Part shown: positions 29,487 through 39,029 of the stretch, in pieces
How positions within the stretch are numbered: the stretch's first letter is position 1
Layout: each line of letters starts with the position of its first letter
Origin: Nitrobacter sp051912485
GTDB lineage: Bacteria; Pseudomonadota; Alphaproteobacteria; Rhizobiales; Xanthobacteraceae
Assembly (NCBI RefSeq): GCF_051912485.1
Contig: NZ_CP196822.1
Coordinates: forward strand, 4,026,939-4,090,938
DNA length: 64,000 nt
Reading direction: 5' to 3'
Made by a program: the position numbers and the translations under genes
The notes under the pieces: generated by a model
What the model was told of the DNA's origin: nothing
Databases searched by the model: none
What the model saw: only the letters and a program-made list of their open reading frames with translations

Positions 29487-31688
29487 CTAACCGGACTCAC
29501 TTATCCGGAGGAAGCTTTGGCCGTCCGCCTTGGACTCCGCCTTGGCCTCGCGCCGCCGCTCGGTCAGGATGAATTCGGTATAGCCGTTCGGCTGCTGGCG
29601 GCCGTTGAACACGAGATCGCATGCCGCCTTGAAGGCGATGCCGTCGAACGTCGGCGCCATTGTCTTATATAGAGGATCGCCGGCGTTCTGCTCGTCGACG
29701 ACGACAGCCATGCGCTTTAGCGACTCCATCACCTGATCTTTGGCGACGACGCCCTGATGCAGCCAGTTCGCAAGATGCTGGCTGGAGATGCGCAGCGTGG
29801 CGCGGTCTTCCATCAGGCCGACGTCATGAATATCCGGCACTTTCGAGCAGCCGACGCCCTGGTCGATCCAGCGCACCACGTAGCCGAGAATGCCCTGGCA
29901 GTTATTGTCGATCTCCTGCTTGACGTCGTCCGGCGCCCAGTTCGACTGTGACACCGGGATGGTGAGGATGTCGGACAGTCTGGCGCGTTGGCCGCCGGCC
30001 TTCAATTCCTGCTGGCGCTTCAGCACGTCCACCTGATGGTAGTGCAAAGCGTGCAACGTCGCCGCGGTCGGCGAGGGCACCCATGCGGTAGTGGCGCCGG
30101 CCTGCGGGTGGCTGATTTTTTGCGCCAGCATGTCGGCCATCCTGTCGGGTGCGGCCCACATGCCCTTGCCGATCTGGGCGTGGCCAGGCAGGCCGTCGAT
30201 CAGGCCGATGTCGACGTTCCAGTCCTCGTAGGCTTTCATCCACGGCTGCGCCTTCATCTCGTTCTTGCGGATCATCGAACCCGCTTCCATCGAGGTGTGA
30301 ATTTCGTCGCCGGTGCGGTCGAGGAAGCCGGTGTTGATGAAGCAGATTCGCTTCGATGCGGTCTGGATGCAGGCCTTGAGGTTGACGGTGGTGCGGCGCT
30401 CTTCGTCCATGACGCCAATCTTGATGGTGTTCTCCGGTAGTCCGAGCATCGTTTCGACGCGAGCGAACAACTCGCAGGTCAGCGTCACTTCATCGGGGCC
30501 GTGCATCTTGGGTTTGACGATGTAGACCGAGCCTGTCCGGCTGTTCCCCGTCTTCGAGGTGCCGTTGAGATCGTGGATCGCGAGCAGGCTTGATATCGCG
30601 GCGTCGAGCATTCCTTCCGGAATCTCAGCGCCATTTTCATCCAGTACTGCATCGGTGAACATGTGATGGCCGACGTTGCGGATCAAAAGCAGGCTGCGCC
30701 CGTGGAGCCTGATCTCCCTGCCGTCGGGCGTTGTGTAGACGCGGTCGGGGTTGAGCGCGCGGGTGACGGTCTTGCCGCCCTTCTCGAAGGTATCCGCGAG
30801 CGTGCCGTTCATCAGGCCGAGTGTGTTGCGATACACCAGAACCTTGTCGTCGGCATCGACAGCGGCGATGCTGTCCTCCATGTCGAGGATAGTGCTGATC
30901 GCGGACTCGACGACTACGTCGGAGACGCCGGCGGGATCGTCCTTGCCGATGGCATGAGCGCGGTCGATTTGAATCTCGATATGCAGGCCGTGGTTGACGA
31001 GCAGGATCGCGGACGGCGCGCTCGCATCGCCTAGGTAGCCTGCAAACTGCGATTCGGACCTCAGTCCGGTCGTGTTGCCGTTCTTGAGCTTTACCGACAG
31101 GCGGCCGTTGACCACGCTGTAGCTCGCGACGTCAGCATGCGTGCCGGTCGCAAGCGGGGTCGCAGAATCGAGGAAGCCCTTGGCCCAGGCGATCACCTTT
31201 TCGCCGCGCGCCCCGTCATAGCCGCTGGCCTCGGTGGCTTCGTGCGGAATGGTGTCGGTACCGTACAACGCATCGTAAAGGCTGCCCCAGCGTGCATTGG
31301 CGGCGTTCAGCGCGTAGCGCGCATTGGTCAGCGGCACCACCAGTTGCGGACCGCAGATTTTCCCGATCTCGTCATCGATATTGGCGGTTTCGACCGCACG
31401 GGTCGCGGGCTCGGACTGCAGATAGCCGATCTCCTTTAGGAACGCCGTGTAGGCGTCCATGTCGAACGGCTTGCCCTTGGAAGCGCGATGCCAGCCGTCG
31501 ATCTTGGCTTGCAGCGTATCGCGCAACGCGAGCAATTCGCGGTTCCTGGGCCCGAGATCGCGGACGATGGCGGCAAGTCCGGCCCAGAAGGCATCTGGGG
31601 CAATGCCGGTCCCGGGCGCAGCCTCTCCGGCGATAAAATCGAACAGGACCGGCGCGATCTTCAATCCGTGGGCATCAATGCGACTCAT
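29487..31688 (-). CDS. glcB: Malate synthase G
   Basis: This 733-residue enzyme condenses glyoxylate and acetyl-CoA to malate in the glyoxylate bypass. Typical G-isoform features are present: VDADDKVLVYRNTLGLMNG, LMEDRATLRISSQHLANW near the C-terminus, IKIGVMDEERRT, and the FINTGFLDRTGDEIHTSMEAG region. Length fits isoform G. MSRIDAHGLKIAPVLFDF at 31688 is the usual N-terminus. The frame is open 30 bases further. Expression of glcB with bdhA and matB nearby fits growth on acetate, hydroxybutyrate or malonate. Confidence 0.95.
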   Translation of the reverse strand: MSRIDAHGLKIAPVLFDFIAGEAAPGTGIAPDAFWAGLAAIVRDLGPRNRELLALRDTLQAKIDGWHRASKGKPFDMDAYTAFLKEIGYLQSEPATRAVETANIDDEIGKICGPQLVVPLTNARYALNAANARWGSLYDALYGTDTIPHEATEASGYDGARGEKVIAWAKGFLDSATPLATGTHADVASYSVVNGRLSVKLKNGNTTGLRSESQFAGYLGDASAPSAILLVNHGLHIEIQIDRAHAIGKDDPAGVSDVVVESAISTILDMEDSIAAVDADDKVLVYRNTLGLMNGTLADTFEKGGKTVTRALNPDRVYTTPDGREIRLHGRSLLLIRNVGHHMFTDAVLDENGAEIPEGMLDAAISSLLAIHDLNGTSKTGNSRTGSVYIVKPKMHGPDEVTLTCELFARVETMLGLPENTIKIGVMDEERRTTVNLKACIQTASKRICFINTGFLDRTGDEIHTSMEAGSMIRKNEMKAQPWMKAYEDWNVDIGLIDGLPGHAQIGKGMWAAPDRMADMLAQKISHPQAGATTAWVPSPTAATLHALHYHQVDVLKRQQELKAGGQRARLSDILTIPVSQSNWAPDDVKQEIDNNCQGILGYVVRWIDQGVGCSKVPDIHDVGLMEDRATLRISSQHLANWLHQGVVAKDQVMESLKRMAVVVDEQNAGDPLYKTMAPTFDGIAFKAACDLVFNGRQQPNGYTEFILTERRREAKAESKADGQSFLRISESG

Positions 31689-31840
31689 GTCGGGCTTCTC
31701 GCGACGTTCGACCGTCATTTAGCGCCGAAGCCGTCGCCGTGAGAAGCCCTTCACAGTAGTCGAATAGTAGCAGACCGAGCGAGCCCCGCCGCGATAGGGG
31801 TTCGTGGCGGTCGGCCCGGTCGGCCGTCAGGATTCGAGGC

Positions 31841-33766
31841 TCAGATGTTGGCGGCGACGTCGGTCAATTCGTCGAACAGAACGCCGGTTCGGATCAGCAT
31901 CCGCTCGATCTCGTCGGCAGCGTCGCTCACCGCGCAGGACGACGTATCGATCGTCAGTTCCACCGATTCCGGCGGCTGATAATCATTCCCGATGCCGGTG
32001 AATCCATGCAGGACACCGGCGCGCGCCTTGGCGTAGTGTCCCTTCGGGTCGCGCTGCTCGCAAACCTCGGCCGGCGTTGCGACATAGACTTCGCGAAAGG
32101 TGGTATCGGCGATGCGCCGTGCTGCGGCGCGATCCTCGCGCGACGGGGAGACCGCAGCCACGATCGCAACATGACCGTTGCGTGCGAGATGCGCGGCGAC
32201 TTCCGCGAGCCGGCGGATGTTTTCAGTACGGTCCTGCGGCGAGAAGCCAAGGTCGCCGTTCAGTCCGGCGCGCAACGTGTCGCCATCGAGCAGGATCGGC
32301 GAGCCGCCGTCGCCGAACAGTTTTCGTTCGAGCGCGCGGGCGAGCGTGGATTTGCCGGAGCCCGGCAATCCCGTCAGCCAGACTACGGCGCCGTTGTGAC
32401 GATAGCGGGCGGACCGTTCGTCGGGCCGCAGCGCCGATTCCACCGGCACGATATCGACCGGAACCGCGCGTTGGCCCGCGTCGACGCTGAGCACGAGACC
32501 ACCGCCGGCGATACGGCCGCTGACTTCGATCACAAGGCGGCCGGTACGGGGATTGTCGACGTAGGGGTCCGCGGCGAGCGGTTGTGCGAGCGAGATGTCG
32601 ATTTCGCCGACATGATTGCGCGCGATCGCCTTGGCTTCGGCGCTCGACAGTTCGCCGGGATCGACCGCTTTTTCGATCGCGACGACGGTGGCGCGCGTTT
32701 CCTTGTTGCCGAGCCGCAGCAGAATCGATGCGCCGGCCGCCAGCGGTTGCTCGTGCAGCCAGAAGATGCGCGCGCGAATCCGTCGCGTATCGCGAGGTGC
32801 CGACCCGACATGGGCAATAACATCGCCGCGCTCGACAAACAGTTCACGATCGAGCGTGATACCAACGGACCGTCCGGCGCCTTGCGCACCTGTCGGGCCT
32901 GAAGGCCAGCCTTCGATGCTGCGAATCTTTGCGATCTTGCCGGCCGGCATGATCACGATCTCGTCGCCCGCGGTCAGGCCGCCCGACTCGATACGGCCGG
33001 CCACGATCCGCCGGTCGTCGAACTTGTAGATCGCCTGCACCGGCAGACGCAGCGCCAGTTCGTCCAGCGGGCGCGCCGGTTGCAGCGCGTCGATGGCTTC
33101 GACCACGATGGGGCCGCTGTACCAGTCAATCCTGGCGGTACGTTCGGCTACGCCGTCGCCATCGCGGGCCGAGATCGGAACCACCGCCGTGGGCGCGAGG
33201 CCAAGGCCCGTCAGATGCGCGGTAATCTCGTCGCGGATGGCGTTGAAGCGTTCCGCGCTGAAATCGACGCGGTCCATCTTGTTGACGACGACAGCGACCT
33301 GTTTGACGCCGAGCAGATGCAGCAGATAACCGTGCCGCCGGGTCTGGTCGCGTACGCCTTCCAGCGCGTCGATGATCAGCACGGCGCCATCGGCCTGCGC
33401 CGCGCCGGTGATCATGTTGCGCAGGAATTCGGCGTGGCCGGGTGCGTCGATCAGCACCACGTCGCGCGAGCGGGTGCGGAAGCGGATTTGCGTGGTGTCG
33501 ATGGTGATGCCCTGATCGCGCTCGGTCTGCAGCGCGTCGAGCAGGAACGACCATTCGAATGGCATGCCGCGCCGGGTGCTGACGGCTTTCAGCATTTCAA
33601 GCTTGCCGTCGGGCAGGCTACCGGTTTCGTGCAGCAGCCTCCCGACCAGCGTCGACTTGCCGTGATCGACGTGGCCGACGATGACGATGCGGACCTGGGG
33701 ACGGGTGGTGCCGTTCGGCGTCGCGAGGGCGGTGTTCGGCGCGATGGCGGGGGCGATCATATTCAT
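31841..33766 (-). CDS. cysN: Bifunctional sulfate adenylyltransferase subunit 1 / APS kinase
   Basis: A 641-residue fusion. The N-terminal 430 residues are CysN, the GTPase subunit of ATP sulfurylase: GHVDHGKSTL, DAPGHAEFLRNM and NKMDRVD are its G motifs. From about residue 455 the CysC domain begins (RHNGAVVWLTGLPGSGKSTLA has its P-loop), with the FSPQDRTENIRR segment. Together with CysD it activates sulfate to APS, and CysC can make PAPS. This fusion (NodQ-like) is common in rhizobia. It follows cysD after 26 bases. Confidence 0.94.
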   Translation of the reverse strand: MNMIAPAIAPNTALATPNGTTRPQVRIVIVGHVDHGKSTLVGRLLHETGSLPDGKLEMLKAVSTRRGMPFEWSFLLDALQTERDQGITIDTTQIRFRTRSRDVVLIDAPGHAEFLRNMITGAAQADGAVLIIDALEGVRDQTRRHGYLLHLLGVKQVAVVVNKMDRVDFSAERFNAIRDEITAHLTGLGLAPTAVVPISARDGDGVAERTARIDWYSGPIVVEAIDALQPARPLDELALRLPVQAIYKFDDRRIVAGRIESGGLTAGDEIVIMPAGKIAKIRSIEGWPSGPTGAQGAGRSVGITLDRELFVERGDVIAHVGSAPRDTRRIRARIFWLHEQPLAAGASILLRLGNKETRATVVAIEKAVDPGELSSAEAKAIARNHVGEIDISLAQPLAADPYVDNPRTGRLVIEVSGRIAGGGLVLSVDAGQRAVPVDIVPVESALRPDERSARYRHNGAVVWLTGLPGSGKSTLARALERKLFGDGGSPILLDGDTLRAGLNGDLGFSPQDRTENIRRLAEVAAHLARNGHVAIVAAVSPSREDRAAARRIADTTFREVYVATPAEVCEQRDPKGHYAKARAGVLHGFTGIGNDYQPPESVELTIDTSSCAVSDAADEIERMLIRTGVLFDELTDVAANI

Positions 33767-33792
33767 CGGAAGCGCTCGATTTCGAATTCGGG

Positions 33793-34599
33793 TCAGAGAT
33801 AGCCGGCGACGCGAAGCCGCTCGAATGCGTCTTCGGTTTCATGATCGAGCGCGCGCCCGGCGCGTTCGGGAATTTTGGTGCCTTCGAGTTCGATCAGGAT
33901 TTCGTCGATGCTCGATGCGGTCGAAGCGACGGGAAAGGTGATGTCGGCGTCGCCGAGCGAGCGATAGCGTTTGCCGTCCTTCGCCAGATAGAGCGGAATG
34001 ATCGGGATATTCTCACGCTGGGTGTAGGCCCAGATATCCGCTTCGGTCCAATGCAGGATCGGATGGATGCGTAAGTGAGCACCCGGCGGCGGCGAGGCGT
34101 TGAACTGATCCCAGAATTCCGGCGGCTGATCGCGCACGTCCCATCCGCCTTCGGTGCCGCGCGGCGAAAACACCCGCTCCTTGGCGCGGGTCGCTTCCTC
34201 GTCCCGGCGGATGCCGGCGATCAGCCCGTCGAAACCGTATTTGTTCAGCGCGAGCTTCAGCCCCTCGGTCTTGCGAGCCGCGGAGCGCGCGGCCGGCGGC
34301 AAGGTCGGATCGATCGACTCGATCGGCGGGCAGTAATCGACCTTGAGGTCGAGGTCCCACTCCTTGGAGTAGCGGTCGCGAAATGCGTACATCTCGGGAA
34401 ATTTCTTCTCGGTGTCGACGTGCAGCGCCGGAAACGGCACCCGGCCGAAGAAGGCCTTGCGCGCCAGCCAGATCATCACGTTGGAATCCTTGCCGAGCGA
34501 CCACAGCAGCGCGAGTTTCTTCAGGCGGGCGAAGGCTTCCCGGAAGATGTAGATGCTCTGCGCTTCAAGCGCGTCGAGGTGGTCCATTTCAGGCTGCAT
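33793..34599 (-). CDS. cysD: Sulfate adenylyltransferase subunit 2
   Basis: This 268-residue catalytic subunit of ATP sulfurylase makes APS from sulfate and ATP. The PP-loop-like motif LLWSLGKDSNVMIWLARKAF is present, as are FPALHVDTEKKFPEMY, GIRRDEEATRAKER, and WTEADIWAYTQREN. It forms a heterodimer with the CysN part of the next gene. It diverges from cysG across an AT-rich control region. Confidence 0.95.
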   Translation of the reverse strand: MQPEMDHLDALEAQSIYIFREAFARLKKLALLWSLGKDSNVMIWLARKAFFGRVPFPALHVDTEKKFPEMYAFRDRYSKEWDLDLKVDYCPPIESIDPTLPPAARSAARKTEGLKLALNKYGFDGLIAGIRRDEEATRAKERVFSPRGTEGGWDVRDQPPEFWDQFNASPPPGAHLRIHPILHWTEADIWAYTQRENIPIIPLYLAKDGKRYRSLGDADITFPVASTASSIDEILIELEGTKIPERAGRALDHETEDAFERLRVAGYL

Positions 34600-34723
34600 G
34601 GCCTGCTCCTTGGCTTACGTGCGCGGTCGACGGCCATGCCGCTGATCGTCGAAGTCAGCGGCCGCCAAAATTGTGGATTTCGGAGGCTGAGAAGATGCAT
34701 CTCTTCCGTGCGGTATTTGGAAG

Positions 34724-34811
34724 TAGAAAATTCTATACTTTTGTACCCGCATAGAAGAAATAATTTTCTGTTTGGTGAGCTTGCAAGATACATAAATAGA
34801 AAATAATTTCA
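34724..34811. promoter_or_regulatory. AT-rich control region of the divergent cys genes with three similar sites
   Basis: Three similar sites occur: TAGAAAATTCTA (34724-34735), AGAAATAATTTTCT (34756-34769) and TAGAAAATAATTTC (34797-34810). Each is wholly or partly palindromic. A candidate cysG promoter is TTGCAA (34781-34786), 17 bases, TAATTT (34804-34809), which the third site overlaps. A TATAGA on the minus strand overlaps the first site and could be the cysD -10. The layout suggests a repressor or activator acting on both operons. Its identity is unknown. Confidence 0.45.
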
Positions 34812-34845
34812 GTCAACCCCGCTGTTGGGGAAGAAGAAACACCGA

Positions 34846-36282
34846 ATGAAATTCCTCCCGATTTTTCTCGATTCGCAGGCTGGTCCGATCCTTCTGGTTG
34901 GAGCGGGTGATCCGGTTCGCGCCAGGCTACGTCTCCTGCTCGCCGCGGAGGCGCGCGTGCGCTGGCATGCGACCGATGGCGACTTTGCGGTCGCCGGTCT
35001 CGATGCGGCTGCCGCATCGCGGATCGAGCGTGTGGAAGCTGATCCCCGTATCGCAGACCTGAGCGGCATCGTCGCGGTGTTTTGCGCCGGCGCCGGCGAG
35101 ATCGGCGTAACTGTAGCGGCGCGCGCGCGGGCGTCGGGCGTGCCTGTCAACGTGATGGACGATCCCGCGCATTCGAGTTTCATCGTCCCGGCGATCGTCG
35201 ATCGCGGCGATGTAGTAGTGGCGGTCGGCACCGGCGGTGCGTCGCCCGTCGTGGCGCGGCGCGTGCGCGAGCGCATCGAGGCGCTGTTGCCGGCACGAAT
35301 CGGCGACCTCGCAAGCTTGATCGGACGTTGGCGTAAGGCCATTCATGACCGTATTCCCGACATGCCGCTGCGCCGCCGCTTCTGGGAGCGCGTCGTCGAT
35401 GGTCCAATCGGCGCGGCGGTTCTTGCCGGCCGCTCCGATGAGGCCGAAGGCTCGCTGAAAGCAATTGCCGATCCGTCCGCCTATGCGGGCGCAGCTGCTC
35501 CAGGCGCTATCGAAGGCCGTGTCACGCTGGTCGGCGCGGGGCCGGGCGATCCGGATCTGCTCACCGTCAAGGCGCTGCGCGCGCTGCAGGACGCCGACAT
35601 TGTGTTCTACGACGAACTGGTCTCGCCGGAGATTCTCGATCGCGCGCGCCGCGATGCCGCGCGGGTTCCGGTGGGTCGCCGCGTCGGCAAGCCCGGCATC
35701 GGGCAGGACGCTATCAACCGTTTGCTGATCGATGCCGGGAAGTCCGGGCAGCGTGCCGTCCGCCTCAAGGGCGGCGATCCCTTCATTTTCGGCCGCGGCG
35801 GCGAGGAGATCGAGGCGCTGCGCGAGGCCGGTATCGCCTGTTCGGTCATTCCCGGAATCACGGCCGGGCTTGGCGCGGCCGCGGAATCCGAAGTGCCGCT
35901 GACCTTCCGTCACGAGGCGCTGCGCGTCACCTTCCTCACCGCGCACAAGGCGCGGGATGCGGAGAGCGTGGACTGGTCGGCGCTGATCGACCGGAAGATG
36001 ACGGTGGTCGTCTACATGGGAATAACGGCGGCCAACGCGATTCGTGATGGGATGCTGGCGGCCGGGCGTTCGCCGGAAACCCCGGTCGGCGTGTTTGCGC
36101 GTGCCACCCGTCCCGATGCTAAATCCGTCGTCGGCACGCTGGAGCAACTGCCGGCGCTGGTTCGCGAAGTCGATGGCGGCCCTGCCATCCTCGTGATCGG
36201 CGACGTGGTTTCGCACTCTGCGCCATGGCGCAACGCGAGCCCGAATCCCTTGTTTCAGACATTTCAGATGGCCGCCGAATGA
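34846..36282 (+). CDS. cysG: Siroheme synthase (SUMT plus precorrin-2 dehydrogenase/ferrochelatase)
   Basis: A 478-residue multifunctional enzyme making siroheme, the cofactor of assimilatory sulfite and nitrite reductases. The N-terminal domain starts MKFLPIFLDSQAGPILLVGAGDP (dehydrogenase/ferrochelatase), with its glycine loop somewhat altered. The methyltransferase part begins near residue 225 (VTLVGAGPGDPDLLTVKAL) and contains VRLKGGDPFIFGRGGEE and the VIPGITAGLGAAA segment. Its stop overlaps the cysH start (ATGA). A TTG 21 bases upstream is an alternative start. Confidence 0.93.
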   Translation: MKFLPIFLDSQAGPILLVGAGDPVRARLRLLLAAEARVRWHATDGDFAVAGLDAAAASRIERVEADPRIADLSGIVAVFCAGAGEIGVTVAARARASGVPVNVMDDPAHSSFIVPAIVDRGDVVVAVGTGGASPVVARRVRERIEALLPARIGDLASLIGRWRKAIHDRIPDMPLRRRFWERVVDGPIGAAVLAGRSDEAEGSLKAIADPSAYAGAAAPGAIEGRVTLVGAGPGDPDLLTVKALRALQDADIVFYDELVSPEILDRARRDAARVPVGRRVGKPGIGQDAINRLLIDAGKSGQRAVRLKGGDPFIFGRGGEEIEALREAGIACSVIPGITAGLGAAAESEVPLTFRHEALRVTFLTAHKARDAESVDWSALIDRKMTVVVYMGITAANAIRDGMLAAGRSPETPVGVFARATRPDAKSVVGTLEQLPALVREVDGGPAILVIGDVVSHSAPWRNASPNPLFQTFQMAAE

Positions 36283-37043
36283 GCTCCACGCCCGAACAGA
36301 AGAGCCTTGCAGCAAGCAAGATGGCGCAACCGGCATCAGCGACGGGCAGCACCGTATTGCCTTCCGTGGCGGCGCTCAACGACGCGTTGCGCGATGCTTC
36401 GCCCGCGGACGTGATCGCGGCGGCACTGCGCACGATCGAGCGCGACAGGCTGGCGCTGGTATCGTCGTTCGGCACCGAGTCGGCGGCGCTTTTGAAGGTG
36501 ATGGCGGACGTTGATCCGGCCATTCCTGTTATCTTCCTCGACACCGGATGGCTGTTCGAAGAGACACTGGCCTATCGCGATACATTGATCGCCACGCTCG
36601 GCCTGAAAGATGTTCGCTCCATTCAGCCATCCGAGGATGCGTTGAAGCGTGAGGACCCCGAGCGCGAGTTGTGGTTCTCCGATCCGGATGCGTGCTGCCG
36701 CATCCGGAAAGTAGAGCCGCTTGCGCGTGCGCTTCAGCCGTTCAACGCCTGGATCAACGGCCGCAAGCGCTTTCAGGGTGGCCTGCGCGCCGACATGCCG
36801 GTGGTCGAGGATGACGGCGCGCGGCTGAAGTTCAATCCGTTCGCGAACGCCTCGCGCGCTGACATCGAGGCAATCTATACGTCGGCGCAATTGCCGCCGC
36901 ACCCGCTTGTCGCATCGGGATTCCTCTCCGTCGGCTGCATGCCGTGCACTTCGCGCGCGACCGCGAATGAAGACGCGCGCGCCGGTCGCTGGCGCGGCAG
37001 AGCCAAGACGGAATGCGGCATCCACACGATGAAGACTTCGTAG
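36279..37043 (+). CDS. cysH: Assimilatory adenylylsulfate (APS) reductase
   Basis: A 254-residue thioredoxin-dependent reductase that makes sulfite. The pairs CCRIRKVEPL (Cys139, Cys140) and GCMPCTS (Cys220, Cys223) are the [4Fe-4S] ligands that distinguish APS reductases from cluster-free PAPS reductases, and ECGIH holds the catalytic Cys246. The phosphate loop VSSFGTESA is at residues 61-69. The ATG overlaps the cysG stop by ATGA. No sulfite reductase gene (cysI) lies here, although siroheme synthesis does. Confidence 0.94.
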   Translation: MSSTPEQKSLAASKMAQPASATGSTVLPSVAALNDALRDASPADVIAAALRTIERDRLALVSSFGTESAALLKVMADVDPAIPVIFLDTGWLFEETLAYRDTLIATLGLKDVRSIQPSEDALKREDPERELWFSDPDACCRIRKVEPLARALQPFNAWINGRKRFQGGLRADMPVVEDDGARLKFNPFANASRADIEAIYTSAQLPPHPLVASGFLSVGCMPCTSRATANEDARAGRWRGRAKTECGIHTMKTS

Positions 37044-37167
37044 AGGAATGACTCTGCGCCACCGCAAACATTGAAACGTGGTTTCGTTGACTTAAGCGCG
37101 CTGTTTAACGAGTTTCATTCATGGGCCCCTGGCAGTTGTCGCATGATCGGGTCTTATGGAGATGAGA

Positions 37168-38157
37168 ATGCTTCGCCGCAGCTTTATTGTCTTAGCCGGA
37201 TTGCTCTGGGCAGGGTCTGCGTATGCAGCCGACGTGTCGCTGTTGAATGTCTCATACGATCCGACGCGCGAGCTCTATGTGGATTTCAACAAGGCATTCG
37301 CGGCGCACTATCAAAAGGAAACCGGCAAGAGCATCGAGATCAAGCAGTCTCACGGCGGGTCCGGAAAGCAGGCGCGCTCGGTGATTGATGGGTTGCAGGC
37401 AGACGTCGTGACGCTGGCGCTCGCCTATGATATCGACGCGGTTGCCGAGCGGGGACTGCTGGCCAAGGACTGGCAGAAGCGGTTGCCGCAGAATTCCTCG
37501 CCCTATACGTCCACCATCGTTTTCCTGGTGCGCAAGGGCAATCCCAAGGGCATCAAGGACTGGGACGATCTGATCAAGTCCGGCGTCAGCGTTATTACAC
37601 CGAATCCGAAAACCTCGGGCGGCGCGCGGTGGAATTATCTCGCGGCGTGGGGATATGCGCTGAAGAAATTCGGTGGAGAAGACAAGGCGAGACAATTTGT
37701 TGCCGATATCTACACGCACGTTCCAGTGCTCGATACCGGTGCGCGCGGCTCGACCGTCACTTTCGTCGAGCGTGGCGTTGGCGACGTCCTGCTTGCCTGG
37801 GAGAACGAAGCCTTTCTCGCGCTCAAGGAGTTCGGAAAGGACAAGTTCGAGGTTGTAGTGCCGTCAATCTCCATTCTGGCGGAACCGCCGGTTGCTGTTG
37901 TCGACAAAGTGGTGGACAAGAAGGGGACGCGCGCCGTTGCTGAGGCATATCTGAAATATTGGTATACTCGGGACGCGCAGGAGATTGCCGCGCGCAATTT
38001 CTATCGTCCGACCGATCCGGAAGTCATCAAGAAGTATGCCGATGCATTCCCCAAGCTCGAACTGTTCAAGATCGACGATGTGTTCGGCGGCTGGACCAAG
38101 GCGCAGAAGGTCCACTTCGGCGAAGGCGGCATCTTCGATCAGATTTACAAGAACTGA
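37168..38157 (+). CDS. sbp: Sulfate ABC transporter substrate-binding protein
   Basis: A 329-residue periplasmic protein with a signal peptide (MLRRSFIVLAGLLWAGSAYA). Family motifs are LLNVSYDPTRELYVDFNKAF, QSHGGSGKQARSV, VITPNPKTSGGARWNYLAAW and RGVGDVLLAWENEA. It delivers sulfate (or thiosulfate) to the CysTW permease. GGAG lies six bases before ATG 37168. In-frame ATGs at 37156 and 37162 are alternatives. It is followed closely by cysT. Confidence 0.95.
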   Translation: MLRRSFIVLAGLLWAGSAYAADVSLLNVSYDPTRELYVDFNKAFAAHYQKETGKSIEIKQSHGGSGKQARSVIDGLQADVVTLALAYDIDAVAERGLLAKDWQKRLPQNSSPYTSTIVFLVRKGNPKGIKDWDDLIKSGVSVITPNPKTSGGARWNYLAAWGYALKKFGGEDKARQFVADIYTHVPVLDTGARGSTVTFVERGVGDVLLAWENEAFLALKEFGKDKFEVVVPSISILAEPPVAVVDKVVDKKGTRAVAEAYLKYWYTRDAQEIAARNFYRPTDPEVIKKYADAFPKLELFKIDDVFGGWTKAQKVHFGEGGIFDQIYKN

Positions 38158-38181
38158 TGCGTCGGGGCGGAGCAGGACAAC

Positions 38182-39018
38182 GTGACAGGAGGATCGGGAC
38201 GACAACGGACTCTGCCGGGATTCGGCCTCACCATGGGGCTGACGCTGACATGGCTCGCGGTTATCGTCCTGATCCCTCTCGCCGGACTGTTTCTCAAGTC
38301 GTTCGAATTGAGCTTCGCCCAGTTCGTTGACATCGTCACCAGCCGGCGAACATTGAATGCGCTGAAGATCTCATTCGGGCTCGCGTTTCTCGCCGCGCTG
38401 GTCAATCTGGTGATGGGCGGCATCATTGTCTGGGCGCTGGTCCGTTACCGGTTTCCGGGGCGCCGCATCTTCGACGCGATCGTCGATGTTCCGTTTGCGT
38501 TACCGACCGCCGTGGCGGGCATCGCGCTGACGACGCTGTTCGCGCAGAACGGCTGGCTCGGCGCGCCTCTGGCCGAGCTTGGCATCAAAGTGTCGTTCAC
38601 GCCGCTCGGCATCTTCGTTGCGATGGTGTTTATCGGCATCCCCTTTGTGGTGCGCACCGTGCAGCCGGTGCTGATCGATCTCGATCCGGAGATCGAGGAG
38701 GCCGCCGCGAGCCTCGGCGCCAACCGCTGGCAGACGGTGTGGCGGGTGATTCTGCCGAGCCTTTTCCCCGCGCTGCTGACGGGCTTTGCGCTCGCATTCG
38801 CGCGCGCGGTTGGCGAATACGGTTCGGTGATCTTCATCGCCGGCAATCTGCCGAACGTGTCGGAGATCGCGCCGCTGCTGATCGTGATCCGGCTGTCCGA
38901 ATTCCGCTATGCCGATGCCACGGCGATCGCCGTCGTGATGCTGGTGGTGTCGTTCCTTGTCATCTTCGTCATCAATCGCCTGCAACGCTGGGCGCAGCTG
39001 CGCATCCCGGCGCATTAA
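38182..39018 (+). CDS. cysT: Sulfate ABC transporter permease CysT
   Basis: A 278-residue inner-membrane permease with about six spans. It has the binding-protein-dependent loop EEAAASLGANRWQTVWRVILP that contacts the ATPase, and the CysT pattern FDAIVDVPFALPTAVAGIALT. Start is GTG 38182 with GGAGCAGGA upstream. It is part of sbp-cysT-cysW-cysA. Confidence 0.94.
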   Translation: MTGGSGRQRTLPGFGLTMGLTLTWLAVIVLIPLAGLFLKSFELSFAQFVDIVTSRRTLNALKISFGLAFLAALVNLVMGGIIVWALVRYRFPGRRIFDAIVDVPFALPTAVAGIALTTLFAQNGWLGAPLAELGIKVSFTPLGIFVAMVFIGIPFVVRTVQPVLIDLDPEIEEAAASLGANRWQTVWRVILPSLFPALLTGFALAFARAVGEYGSVIFIAGNLPNVSEIAPLLIVIRLSEFRYADATAIAVVMLVVSFLVIFVINRLQRWAQLRIPAH

Positions 39019-39029
39019 AGGTGACGCCG

